Of a DNA stretch of 64,000 nt, positions 16,240 through 23,272 are shown in pieces. Source of the stretch: CADCTB01 sp964479465 (GTDB lineage Bacteria > Actinomycetota > Acidimicrobiia > Acidimicrobiales > AC-14); contig CAYZMG010000013.1 of assembly GCA_964479465.1 (NCBI GenBank), forward strand, positions 1 through 64,000. Reading direction: 5' to 3'. Numbering within the stretch: position 1 is the stretch's first letter; each line of letters begins with the position of its first letter. Under the pieces are notes generated by a model. The model saw nothing but the letters and a program-made list of their open reading frames with translations. It did no database searches and was not told where the DNA came from. The position numbers and the translations under genes were made by a program.

Positions 16240-16570
16240 GCTGTCCCTGTGCGAGGCCATCGCTGCCACTGTCGTCAAGCACGCCGGCGACCGCGTCGCG
16301 GCCAGCGTCGTCGTACGCATCGGCTACCTGCGCCAGGTGGTCCCCGACGCTCTCTCCTTCTGCTGGACCATGCTGACCGAGGGCACCGACCTGGACGGCT
16401 GCACCCTCGAGATCGAGCGGGTGCCGGCGGTGATCAGCTGCGCCGGCTGCGGAGCGGAGACCACCCTCGATGTGCCGCTCATGATCTGCGCCGCCTGCGA
16501 GGGCGACGACGTCACTCTCCTGTCCGGCGAGGAGTTCCAGGTCGTGTCCCTCGATCTTGCGGAGGTCTGA
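16232..16570 (+). CDS. hypA: HypA, hydrogenase nickel incorporation protein
   Basis: 112 residues starting MHELSLCEAIA, the invariant HypA N-terminus whose His2 binds nickel. A zinc site is formed by CAGC and CAAC (Cys pairs about 27 residues apart). HypA delivers nickel, with HypB, to the large subunit of [NiFe] hydrogenase. Two bases separate it from hypB. Serves the hydrogenase encoded at 24441-27391 on the other strand. Confidence 0.95.
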   Translation: MHELSLCEAIAATVVKHAGDRVAASVVVRIGYLRQVVPDALSFCWTMLTEGTDLDGCTLEIERVPAVISCAGCGAETTLDVPLMICAACEGDDVTLLSGEEFQVVSLDLAEV

Positions 16571-16571
16571 C

Positions 16572-17369
16572 GTGGGACGGTTCCACCGCCATCCTGACGG
16601 TACGGCCCACGAGCACGACGACAGCGGCCACATCGGTGCCAGCAACCACGACGCCAGCAACCACGACGCCGGCGACCACAGCGGCTACGCCGTGACCGGC
16701 ACCTCCCGAGTCGCCGTCCTGGAGGACATCTTCTCCGAGAATGACAGGGTGGCGGCCGAGAACCGGGCCCGGTACGACGCCGCCGGCGTGCGCACCGTGA
16801 ACCTGATGTCCTCGCCCGGCGCCGGCAAGACGTCCCTCTTGAAGCACACATTGGCCCGCCTGGCCGGCGCCGTGCGCATTGGCATCCTCGAGGGCGACAT
16901 CGCCACCAGCATCGACGCCGATCGCCTGGAGGGCTACGGGGCGGCCGTCGCCCTGGTCAACACCGGCGCCGGCTTCGGTGGGGAGTGCCACCTCGACGCG
17001 GTGATGGTGCAGTCGGGCCTCAGCCGCCTCCCCCTTCCTGACCTCGACCTGCTGATCATCGAGAACGTCGGCAACCTCGTGTGCCCGGCCGAGTTCAACG
17101 TCGGGGAGCATGCGAAGGCGATGGTCTACGCCGTGACCGAGGGCGAGGAGAAGCCGCTCAAGTACCCGGTGATGTTCCGCGCCGTCGACACCGTCGTGGT
17201 GAACAAGGTGGACCTGCTCCCCTACCTGGACTTCGACATGGACCTGTTCCTGGCCAATCTGCACGACGTGAACCCGAAGGCGACGGTCATCCAGGCCAGC
17301 GCCAAGACCGGTGCCGGCGTTGATGAATGGTGCCGGTGGCTAACCGAGTCATTACCTAAAATACGTTGA
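16572..17369 (+). CDS. hypB: HypB, GTPase for hydrogenase nickel insertion
   Basis: 265 residues from GTG, directly after hypA. The first 40 residues hold eight His (HRHPDG, HEHDD, NHDASNHDAGDH), a nickel-storage tail. The P-loop is SSPGAGKTS (about 80-88), with GDI(A)TS and NKVDLLP as further GTPase motifs, and NVGNLVCPAEFNVGEH is a HypB signature. HypB uses GTP hydrolysis to load nickel into the large subunit. hypD, hypE and hypF are not in this window. Confidence 0.95.
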   Translation: MGRFHRHPDGTAHEHDDSGHIGASNHDASNHDAGDHSGYAVTGTSRVAVLEDIFSENDRVAAENRARYDAAGVRTVNLMSSPGAGKTSLLKHTLARLAGAVRIGILEGDIATSIDADRLEGYGAAVALVNTGAGFGGECHLDAVMVQSGLSRLPLPDLDLLIIENVGNLVCPAEFNVGEHAKAMVYAVTEGEEKPLKYPVMFRAVDTVVVNKVDLLPYLDFDMDLFLANLHDVNPKATVIQASAKTGAGVDEWCRWLTESLPKIR

Positions 17370-17395
17370 CCGTCTCTCTCACCGACTCGTAAGAT
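17366..17395 (+). promoter_or_regulatory. Likely sigma-70-type promoter for the small-TM gene trio
   Basis: TTGACC (overlapping the hypB stop), 18 bp, then TAAGAT, located 29 bp before the TTG start of 17424. Agreement is 5 of 6 and 4 of 6 with the consensus. Purely sequence-based; no mapped start site. Confidence 0.45.
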
Positions 17396-17423
17396 ACAGG
17401 GGCGGCGAGAAAGGCGGTCCCTT

Positions 17424-17708
17424 TTGCTCTACGCGACTGCGCAGGCGCAAGAAGAAGTAGTAACCCTGTCCGGTTGGTACGTCGGCTACATCATTGCCGC
17501 CGTCGTCATCGTCGTGGTGGTGGCAATGGTGGCCATCATCCTCTCCCTCGTGCGCCGGATCGGCGGCGTGGCCGACGACATCACCGAGGTGCTCGACGAG
17601 ATTCGCACCAACACCGTCACCATCCCTGCGGTGGGCGCCCTCAACGACAACCTGCTGAACGTCGTCACGCACGCGGCCCAGGCCCGCACCGCCCTGGCAG
17701 GAGGCTGA
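17424..17708 (+). CDS. small single-TM protein of the hydrogenase cluster (1)
   Basis: 94 residues from TTG. A short N-terminus leads into one strong TM helix (YIIAAVVIVVVVAMVAIILSLV) and an amphipathic helix (GGVADDITEVLDEIRTNT) with the IPAVGALNDNLLNVVTHAAQARTAL end. The helix after the membrane resembles DUF948-type tethers. First of three adjacent plus-strand genes. AAGGCGG lies before the TTG. Role unknown; membrane tethering or electron-transfer assembly for the hydrogenase is a guess from context. Confidence 0.7.
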   Translation: MLYATAQAQEEVVTLSGWYVGYIIAAVVIVVVVAMVAIILSLVRRIGGVADDITEVLDEIRTNTVTIPAVGALNDNLLNVVTHAAQARTALAGG

Positions 17709-17710
17709 CC

Positions 17711-17995
17711 ATGAACACAACCCTGGCCCTGGCGTCCGACCATGTCACCTTCTGGTGGATCACCCTCGGTCTGGGCGCCGTCGTCATCTCAGCGGTGATC
17801 GTGCTGCTCTTCCTCCTGGAGCTGTACGTGCGCGACCTCGACGCCGGCGTCCAGCGGGTGTGGGACATGGCGGCCCGGGTCGCCACCCAGACGGCCACCA
17901 CATGGATGCTGCCCAAGACGGTCGAGCTGGTCGGCGAGTTGGGTACCGAGGTCCAGCGCCACGTCGACTTCCTCGCCTCTCAGAGGAGTGCGTGA
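17711..17995 (+). CDS. small single-TM protein of the hydrogenase cluster (2)
   Basis: 94 residues. TM helix WITLGLGAVVISAVIVLLFLLELYV followed by a long amphipathic helix (DLDAGVQRVWDMAARVATQTATTW) and a helical tail. Starts 2 bp after gene 1, preceded by AGGAGG, and its TGA overlaps the next ATG by one base. Same architecture as its neighbours but little sequence identity. Not recognised. Confidence 0.7.
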   Translation: MNTTLALASDHVTFWWITLGLGAVVISAVIVLLFLLELYVRDLDAGVQRVWDMAARVATQTATTWMLPKTVELVGELGTEVQRHVDFLASQRSA

Positions 17996-18246
17996 TGCGA
18001 ACCCAAGTGATTCTCTCCGTCGTCGAGGTACTCGCCCTCGTCGGCGTCCTGCTGTTCTTCCTGCGCCGGATCGACAAGCTCCTCGCCCACATTCAAGGCA
18101 ACCTCGGCAAGACCGCCGAAGGAGTGGCTGCGGTCGAAGGTCATTGCGAGATCATCGGCCCCGGCACCGATGAGATCAACCGCCTTCTCGGCCAGGCGGC
18201 CGCAGGACTTACGCAGGCTACCGAGGAGGCCGAGGCGCTGGCATGA
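17995..18246 (+). CDS. small single-TM protein of the hydrogenase cluster (3)
   Basis: 83 residues: N-terminal TM helix (VILSVVEVLALVGVLLFFL), then an amphipathic helix (RRIDKLLAHIQGNLGKTAEGVAAVEGHCEII) and a helical end. Overlaps gene 2 by one base (TGATG). Followed by two hairpins that end the plus-strand operon. Resembles the minus-strand protein at 18345-18782 in layout. Function unknown. Confidence 0.7.
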   Translation: MRTQVILSVVEVLALVGVLLFFLRRIDKLLAHIQGNLGKTAEGVAAVEGHCEIIGPGTDEINRLLGQAAAGLTQATEEAEALA

Positions 18247-18281
18247 CAATGAGCGGATCCCTGTAGGATCCCGCCATTGTC
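18245..18281. terminator. Hairpin at the convergent gene ends
   Basis: Inverted repeat GACAATG...GGATCC / GGATCC...CATTGTC with a CTGTA loop, starting at the last bases of the plus-strand gene. On the minus strand it is preceded by GGTTTTCGA. Probably part of a bidirectional terminator together with 18292-18338. Confidence 0.55.
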
Positions 18282-18291
18282 TCGAAAACCC

Positions 18292-18338
18292 GGTGCCGGT
18301 CTCCGGGGTCGTATCCCCGGAAGCCGGCGCCGTTTTGT
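18292..18338 (+). terminator. Rho-independent terminator
   Basis: Long GC-rich inverted repeat (GGTGCCGG...CCGGGG, 5-nt loop, complement ending CCGGCGCC) followed by GTTTTGT. It closes the plus-strand operon that begins at hypA, just before the end of the convergent gene at 18345. Confidence 0.7.
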
Positions 18339-18344
18339 GCCGCC

Positions 18345-18782
18345 CTACGCGCCGGCCCGGGCCCGAGCTACCGCCTCTCGCATGGAGGGCCGGCGGATGG
18401 CCGGCTCGTCGTCGGCGTCGTCGACGTCCACGAGCTCCTCGACAGCCACCGCGGCCGGCGCCGGCCTCGTCCGGCGGGCGGGGCGGGAAACGGGCGGGGG
18501 CGCCGGAAGGGGCGGCTGGGCGGCGGCGGCGGCCTGGGCCTCGCCGACGATGACCAGCAAACCCTCGAGGTCGTCGTCGATGGCGGCGACGTCGGCGGCC
18601 ACCCCACCGATCACGTCGCCGACGGGGTCGGTCTGGCCCTTGATCGCGGCCACGCCCCCCTTCACCTTGGTCAGCGTGCCGGCGATCTTGCGCAGCGACG
18701 CGGCGATGGCGATCAGGTGCACGGCGATGGCGGCCACGATCACGGCGACGATCACGAGTAGGACCACGGTTGCAGCATCCAT
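18345..18782 (-). CDS. single-TM protein of the hydrogenase cluster (4)
   Basis: 145 residues: N-terminal TM (VVLLVIVAVIVAAIAVHLIAIAAS), an amphipathic segment (LRKIAGTLTKVKGGVAAIKGQTDPVGDVIGGVAADVAAIDDDL) like DUF948 proteins, then a Pro/Ala-rich and acidic tail. AAAGGACAG precedes the ATG. Same design as the three plus-strand proteins across the terminator. Unknown role. Confidence 0.7.
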   Translation of the reverse strand: MDAATVVLLVIVAVIVAAIAVHLIAIAASLRKIAGTLTKVKGGVAAIKGQTDPVGDVIGGVAADVAAIDDDLEGLLVIVGEAQAAAAAQPPLPAPPPVSRPARRTRPAPAAVAVEELVDVDDADDEPAIRRPSMREAVARARAGA

Positions 18783-18812
18783 TGGGATCTGTCCTTTCGT
18801 TGCGGGCGGGGA

Positions 18813-19061
18813 TTAGAGGAGGGCGGCGAGCGCGGTGCCGTACCGGCCGACGAGGCCGCGCGCCGCTCCGGTCAGGCGCTTGGTCTCGACCAGCTTGGGA
18901 ACCGCCTCCAGGTTCCGGCTGAGGGCGAGGCCGTGCTCGAGGGTCACCTCAGCCAGCTTGCTGATGGCCCACAGACGGCGGACCACCCGGCCGGCGTACA
19001 GCAGCAGTAGCGGGGTGACCACGAGCAGGAGGACCAGATTGGCGACCCACAAAAGCTCCAT
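18813..19061 (-). CDS. single-TM protein of the hydrogenase cluster (5)
   Basis: 82 residues with one TM helix (LLWVANLVLLLVVTPLLLLYAG) and a basic amphipathic remainder (RVVRRLWAISKLAEVTLEHGLALSRNL...). AGAGAGGAAG precedes the ATG at 19061. Lies between 18345-18782 and the PD-(D/E)XK-like gene, all on the minus strand. Not recognised beyond its shared design with the neighbours. Confidence 0.7.
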   Translation of the reverse strand: MELLWVANLVLLLVVTPLLLLYAGRVVRRLWAISKLAEVTLEHGLALSRNLEAVPKLVETKRLTGAARGLVGRYGTALAALL

Positions 19062-19078
19062 CGACGACTTCCTCTCTC

Positions 19079-20038
19079 TCAGCGGCCCGGATGGGGACCG
19101 GGCCCGAACGTGGGGGGAGCGGCGCCCCGTCCCATCGACCACGTGGCGCCGCCGAGGCGCCCTTCCTGCACGAGGACCGGCGGGCGCCGGCGGTAGCCGG
19201 TTTCGAGGAGGGCCTCGGCGTCGGCGCCGGCATCGAGAGCGATGCACGGCGGCCGGTACATGCATGCGGAGCAGACGTCCCAACCCGGCGCCGGGTAGAC
19301 GGCCAGAGCGGTGCTGGTCATGTCGCGTGCCTCGCAGCCGAGCTTGTGGCGGGCCTGCTCCAGTTCGGCCAGGCCGCGCCGGACCGGCGTCCGCCGGAAC
19401 GTCTCATCGGCGCCGTCGCCGTCGGTGCGCAGCTCGTTGTAGATGACGCCGGCGATATCCATGCCAAGGTTCGACCGCCCCCACGCCCAGCAGCAGGCGG
19501 CGCCGGCCTCGTCGAGGACGAGCGCATCCTGCGCCGCCCAGCCCTCGCCGATGCGGTGGTCGACGAGCCAGTAGGTGTTGAAGGCGTCGACGACCACGAG
19601 GTCGACGCGGTCGGAGTAGTGCACCGCCGCCCCGTCGCCGGCGGCCAGGTCCCGCTGCGGGTCGGTCGGGTCAGGCACCCGGACCTCAATGTCGGTCTCC
19701 ACGCGCAGCGGCGTGAACAGGTCCACCTCCGGCGCCCAGTCGAAGTAGCGGCCCAGGAGCGCCTCGCCCTTTCCCGCGAGACCCTCGTAGCCGGCGGGCC
19801 AGGCGGTGACCACGCGACGGTAGGCCTCGAAGGCGAGTGGCCGGACGATGGCGCGGCCCCATTCCCACATGCCGGGGAAGTACCAGACGGCCAACGCCGC
19901 CCGGACCGCGTCGCCGACGTCCAGCTCGGTGAGCTTGACGTCCGGTTCCCAGCCCTGGCGCAGCTGGGAGCCGAAGTCCCAGGCCCGCCGGCAGCGCTTG
20001 AAGGCCCGCCGGTCGGCGGCCGTGATGAGGACCGCCAC
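19079..20038 (-). CDS. PD-(D/E)XK-like protein with C-terminal Cys cluster, hydrogenase-associated
   Basis: 319 residues from GTG. ITAADRRAFKRCRRAWDFGSQLRQ at the N-terminus and DLVVVDAFNTYWLVDHRI in the middle (beta-strand D..., strand D/E-x-H) recall Cas4/RecB-type PD-(D/E)XK proteins. The C-terminal region has CEA...DVCSACMYRPPC, a Cys set like the Fe-S cluster of Cas4/AddB. The catalytic Lys is not obvious (VDHR), so it may not be a nuclease. Relatives occur in actinobacterial HhySL clusters as far as I recall, so a role in hydrogenase assembly or Fe-S handling seems more likely than DNA repair. Inference. Confidence 0.6.
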   Translation of the reverse strand: MAVLITAADRRAFKRCRRAWDFGSQLRQGWEPDVKLTELDVGDAVRAALAVWYFPGMWEWGRAIVRPLAFEAYRRVVTAWPAGYEGLAGKGEALLGRYFDWAPEVDLFTPLRVETDIEVRVPDPTDPQRDLAAGDGAAVHYSDRVDLVVVDAFNTYWLVDHRIGEGWAAQDALVLDEAGAACCWAWGRSNLGMDIAGVIYNELRTDGDGADETFRRTPVRRGLAELEQARHKLGCEARDMTSTALAVYPAPGWDVCSACMYRPPCIALDAGADAEALLETGYRRRPPVLVQEGRLGGATWSMGRGAAPPTFGPGPHPGR

Positions 20039-20051
20039 ACTACGGCGAGGC

Positions 20052-20270
20052 TCAGGCGATGCGCCGGAGCTTGGCCCCGGAACCCTCGCCCAGCGCGTTG
20101 GTGCCGTTCTTGACCACGTCGGCCAGTATCCCGATTGCGCTGCCCGCCAGCTCCTTGAGCTCCCCCGACGAGATGATCGTCTTGAGCGCCCCGGTCATCT
20201 CCTCGTACGCCTCGGCGCCGGCCCTCGTACCGAACAGGTAGCCGAGCCCGAACCCGATCATCACACCCAC
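20052..20270 (-). CDS. YtxH-like small protein
   Basis: 72 residues beginning with a Gly-rich membrane-like segment (VMIGFGLGYLFGTRAG), then an amphipathic helix (YEEMTGALKTIISSGELKELAGSAIGILADVV). This is typical of YtxH-type small proteins. GTG at 20270 overlaps the hypC stop; a GTG or ATG slightly downstream is also possible. Its place within the hyp genes links it to the hydrogenase. Confidence 0.65.
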   Translation of the reverse strand: MGVMIGFGLGYLFGTRAGAEAYEEMTGALKTIISSGELKELAGSAIGILADVVKNGTNALGEGSGAKLRRIA

Positions 20271-20509
20271 TGGTCAACCTCCGTGTCGTTGTTCCCCATC
20301 AGTTGCAGCCCCTCCAGGGCCTTGCGGGCCTCGGCAGGGTCGATCTTGTTCATGGCGAAGCCCACGTGGATGAGGACGTAGTCGCCCGCCTCGAGTGGCT
20401 CCTCGAGCATGCCGATGTTGATGGTGGCCTCCTCGCCGAGCACGTCGATGGTGGCCAGGTGGGGGTTGTCACGCAGGGCGACGACTCTTCCCGGGATGCC
20501 GAGGCACAT
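20261..20509 (-). CDS. hypC: HypC, hydrogenase assembly chaperone
   Basis: 82 residues starting MCLGIPGRVV, the HypC/HupF signature with the essential Cys2, followed by the beta-barrel pattern ATIDVLGEEATINIGML and GDYVLIHVGFAMNKIDPAEA. HypC carries the Fe(CN)2CO unit with HypD to the large subunit. ATG follows the TAG of the tiny upstream gene with no gap. Confidence 0.95.
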   Translation of the reverse strand: MCLGIPGRVVALRDNPHLATIDVLGEEATINIGMLEEPLEAGDYVLIHVGFAMNKIDPAEARKALEGLQLMGNNDTEVDQWV

Positions 20510-20629
20510 CTACATCCTCCGCAGTCGGAAGTACCGTGCCAGGTCGGGGATGGAGATGACGACGAGGCCGAGCGCGGCCACGATGCCCATCCCGACGAGG
20601 ATGGTGGCGACGATGCCGATGGTCCGCAC
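20510..20629 (-). CDS. tiny DUF6893-like membrane peptide (1)
   Basis: 39 residues from GTG: a TM helix (IVATILVGMGIVAALGLVVI) followed by the tail SIPDLARYFRLRRM. The stop TAG touches the hypC ATG. The tail motif S-(I/L)-P-D-(L/I)-A-R-Y-(F/L)-x-(L/M)-R-x-M is shared with the next peptide and is the pattern of DUF6893-type peptides in actinobacterial hydrogenase clusters. Below usual gene-finder size limits. Function unknown. Confidence 0.75.
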   Translation of the reverse strand: MRTIGIVATILVGMGIVAALGLVVISIPDLARYFRLRRM

Positions 20630-20734
20630 CTACATCTCCCGCATCTTGAGGTAACGGGCGATATCAGGTAGCGACCTCATCGCCACCCCCGCCAGCGCGG
20701 CGAAGAAAAGCGACATCAAGAGACGGCGGATCAT
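20630..20734 (-). CDS. tiny DUF6893-like membrane peptide (2)
   Basis: 34 residues: MIRRLLMSLFFAALAGVAM then RSLPDIARYLKMREM. It ends with the same LPDxxRY...R.M tail as its neighbour, and both stop with TAG. AAGGAGCA precedes the ATG at 20734. The two stop and start points are almost contiguous, so the pair and hypC are co-translated. Probably a tandem duplication. Confidence 0.78.
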   Translation of the reverse strand: MIRRLLMSLFFAALAGVAMRSLPDIARYLKMREM

Positions 20735-20759
20735 GTTCGGTGCTCCTTCCCGACATAGC

Positions 20760-21257
20760 TCATAGGCCGACGATCACCGCCGGCGTGGTGGACAACTGTT
20801 CCTGCACGAGCTCTTCGATCACGCGAATGGCCTCGTCGATGGAGGCCTCGACCGGCGCCGACAGCCCCATGTGCTCGTCCATGGCGGATGGCTGGCACCC
20901 GACCACGAGCATGCGGCCTACGGTCCCGCCGAGGCCGGCGAGGAGGCCCATGACCGCGGCCGGCTCGAGGTCGTGGGCATCGGGCGCCACGTCCTCTCCG
21001 CCGCCGAGCTCGGGCTCGAACACCGTGATCGTGCCCGGGTCCTCGCCGAGATCGAGCGTGTCGACGAGGATAACGAGGTCGTAGGCGCCCTCGAGGAGCT
21101 CGTAGGCCAGATGGACGCCCCGGATGCCGTACTCGTCGACCCGCACCCCTTCGGGGATTGGCCGCCGGCGCATGCGGGTGGCCACCTCCACGCCGAAGGC
21201 GTCGTCGCCGAGGAAGATGTTGCCGACGCCGACCACGAAGATCCGCGCCTCACTCAT
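20760..21257 (-). CDS. Hydrogenase maturation endopeptidase (HyaD/HycI family)
   Basis: 165 residues: VVGVGNIFLGDDAFGVEVATRM (GNxxxGDDGxG-type nickel-binding motif with Asp in place), DEYGIRGVHLAYELLEGAYDLVILVDTLDLG, and VVGCQPSAMDEHMGLSAPVEASI. These proteases remove the C-terminal peptide of the large subunit after nickel insertion. HhyL here has a 20-residue peptide after its last His. The ATG overlaps the upstream stop (ATGA). Confidence 0.92.
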   Translation of the reverse strand: MSEARIFVVGVGNIFLGDDAFGVEVATRMRRRPIPEGVRVDEYGIRGVHLAYELLEGAYDLVILVDTLDLGEDPGTITVFEPELGGGEDVAPDAHDLEPAAVMGLLAGLGGTVGRMLVVGCQPSAMDEHMGLSAPVEASIDEAIRVIEELVQEQLSTTPAVIVGL

Positions 21258-22615
21258 CCCACGAACTCGAGCTCGTCGGGGCGGAAGTAGAGGTACCGGC
21301 CGTGAGCGCGCGCCATGTCGGTGCCGGGGTCTTCGTCGAGGGTACACGCGAACTGCGTCTCGCCGTCGACGTCGAAGAACACGCCCTCGACCGTGGCCGT
21401 CTTGCCGACGAGGAACATGTCGTGGGCATCAGCCCGCCCGGTGGGCCGTAGGCGGACGTGAGCGCCGCGGCCCACCGGGTGGGAACCGACCAGGGCGGTG
21501 TCGGTCCACGGGTCGACCGAGGCATCCATGCCCGGGTCCCACCAGGGCGTCTCACCGGGAGCCGCCGGGTCGAGCGGGGCGTCCAGGCGCGGCGTCGTGA
21601 CCGTGCGCAAATAGCGCACAGCGCCGTGCAGCTTGTCGAACAGCTCCGGTGGCATGGCATCGACCCGGTCGATGATCGCCGCCGCCCGCTCGTCGGTCCC
21701 CCGGGCCTCGTGCTTCTCCTCGTCGGTGAGCGTCAGGACGCGCAGGGCCAGGATCTCGTCGATCTCGGTGGAGTCGAACATGTCGCCGGCGCTCTCGGGC
21801 GCGATCTCGGGGTAGTCGTAGAGAGTGATCGGCGAGGACAGCACCACGCTGCGGTCGCCTTCGTCGCCGATCATCACTGGCCAGGTGCCCTCGTTCTTGC
21901 ACGATGCAACCGCAGGGGCGGCGAACTCCGGGTAGTCGATCAGGGACAGGAACTGGCCGTGGTGCACGGCAAGGAGCGTGTGCACCGCAGCGAGCGAACG
22001 ACGGACGACGTCGTCGCGCGGCGCCCCCGGCCGCGACCATGGTGTGACGTTGGAAACCTCCACCGTGAACTTCACCAGTGGGTAGGGGCCGTCGAGCCGA
22101 TCGGCCGACACCCGAACCTCGGCGGAGACAGCCTGCCGCTCGCGTACGACCCGGCCGGCCCCGCCGAGGTCCTCCACCGTGCGTACGGGCGCCAGCTCGA
22201 AGGGAACCACGCGCTCCCCCAGGCCGAGGGCTTCCACGTCGAGCTCCTCCTCGACCGCCTCGTCCCATGCCGTCCAGCGGTGCCCGTCGACCTCCAGAGA
22301 GGCCACGGGATTGCCCGCCGCATCCTCGATGCTGCGGGACTGCACTCGCAGGAAGCGCAGCTTCAAGTCGACGATCGGCCGTGACCCCTCGACCAGCACC
22401 TCGGTGCGCAGAAACCACCGCTCGCCGGCGTCGGCCTCGCAGTGCTCCTTCGGAGCCACGACGCCGAACTGCCAGCGGATCTGGTTTTTGGCCGCCGACG
22501 CCCGGTACGGGTACAGGACATAGCCCTCGTACAGGACGGCGTCGGCGACCTTGCGGGCGCGCTCGAATCCCTCGAGGGTGGAGCGAACCGTCGAGGACCG
22601 GGCCGACACGGTCAC
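21254..22615 (-). CDS. conserved hydrogenase-cluster protein of unknown function
   Basis: 453 residues from a GTG that overlaps the DUF6084 stop (GTGA at 22612-22615). Landmarks are DAVLYEGYVLYPYRASAAKNQIRWQFGVVAP, SLAAVHTLLAVHHGQFLSLIDYPEF, CKNEGTWPVMIGDEGDRSVVLSSPITLYDYPEIAPES, FDSTEIDEILALRVLTLTDEEK and a C-terminal domain with RADAHDMFLVGKTATVEGVFFDVDGE. No catalytic motif recognised. Its tight coupling to the DUF6084 gene and maturation protease points to hydrogenase assembly. The open frame upstream of 22615 is out of frame for the upstream gene and not part of the protein. Confidence 0.75.
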   Translation of the reverse strand: MTVSARSSTVRSTLEGFERARKVADAVLYEGYVLYPYRASAAKNQIRWQFGVVAPKEHCEADAGERWFLRTEVLVEGSRPIVDLKLRFLRVQSRSIEDAAGNPVASLEVDGHRWTAWDEAVEEELDVEALGLGERVVPFELAPVRTVEDLGGAGRVVRERQAVSAEVRVSADRLDGPYPLVKFTVEVSNVTPWSRPGAPRDDVVRRSLAAVHTLLAVHHGQFLSLIDYPEFAAPAVASCKNEGTWPVMIGDEGDRSVVLSSPITLYDYPEIAPESAGDMFDSTEIDEILALRVLTLTDEEKHEARGTDERAAAIIDRVDAMPPELFDKLHGAVRYLRTVTTPRLDAPLDPAAPGETPWWDPGMDASVDPWTDTALVGSHPVGRGAHVRLRPTGRADAHDMFLVGKTATVEGVFFDVDGETQFACTLDEDPGTDMARAHGRYLYFRPDELEFVG

Positions 22616-23262
22616 CCGTCCACCCCGCTCAGGGGGCCGCTCGGGCCCTCGGATTCCTTCAGCAGCGCCTCGATGGCCTGCTCCCAGGTCGGAAGCGCCC
22701 GTTCCGCCTTGAACCGCTCGAGGTCGTCGAGGGTGTCGCGGCGGAGCCGGATCCAGCCGCTGTTGGGGAAGTACAGGTCCATGAGCTGGCGCCAGACCGC
22801 AGCCGGCATCTTGACGTGGGACTCCTTGTGCCACGGCACCGGCTCGACGCCCGCGGCCGAGAAGATCGTCCCGTTGAACAGGAGCACCAGGGGCACGTCG
22901 CCGTCGTCGAGGGCGTGCAGGTACTTGGCCGCGGCCACTTCGAAGTCGTAGGTGCAGGGGACCGGAACATCGACCTCGGTCGTCCCCGTGAAGCCGGCGA
23001 CCATCGTCATGGCGTGGGTCCAGAGGAAAGGCTTGAGCGTGTCGCCCCACCGCGGCGTCTCGCCGAAGATGGCGAGCAGGCGCTCCTCCTCCGCCGGCGC
23101 GTACCGGCGCTTCTGGGGCTCGATGCGGATCTGGCACCGCAGCGAGACCGAGTGGACCGCCTGTCCCGTCGTCTCGTCGATCTTCAGCTTGAACAGCAGC
23201 GTGGGCGCAGCGGCGTAGGGGTCCGGCGTGACGCCCAGGACCGCGAAGTCCAGATCGCTCAT
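22612..23262 (-). CDS. DUF6084 family protein, hydrogenase cluster
   Basis: 216 residues: MSDLDFAVLGVTPDPYAAAPTLLFKLKI..., HSVSLRCQIRIEPQKRRY, and HVKMPAAVWRQLMDLYFPNSGWIRL. This fits the DUF6084 proteins that accompany high-affinity hydrogenases. The last residues, EGPSGPLSGVDG, are coded by a 30-bp unit nearly identical to the tandem repeat inside fdhA (45948-46067). Stop overlaps the next gene. Function unknown. Confidence 0.8.
   Translation of the reverse strand: MSDLDFAVLGVTPDPYAAAPTLLFKLKIDETTGQAVHSVSLRCQIRIEPQKRRYAPAEEERLLAIFGETPRWGDTLKPFLWTHAMTMVAGFTGTTEVDVPVPCTYDFEVAAAKYLHALDDGDVPLVLLFNGTIFSAAGVEPVPWHKESHVKMPAAVWRQLMDLYFPNSGWIRLRRDTLDDLERFKAERALPTWEQAIEALLKESEGPSGPLSGVDG
22621..22650 (-). 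repeat. 30-bp in-frame repeat unit (EGPSGPLSGV)
   Basis: On the minus strand the unit begins GAGGGCCCGAGCGGCCCC and continues CTGAGCGGGGTG. It matches the fdhA units at 27 of 30 positions (unit 1) and is read in the same frame, giving EGPSGPLSG. It forms the C-terminus of the DUF6084 protein. The two sites are 23 kb apart in unrelated genes. Confidence 0.8.
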
Positions 23263-23272
23263 GTGGACGCGC

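Noticed and set aside
19079..20038. Cas4 homologue indicating a CRISPR locus
   Set aside because: No repeats, spacers or other cas genes are nearby, and the gene is embedded in the hydrogenase cluster.
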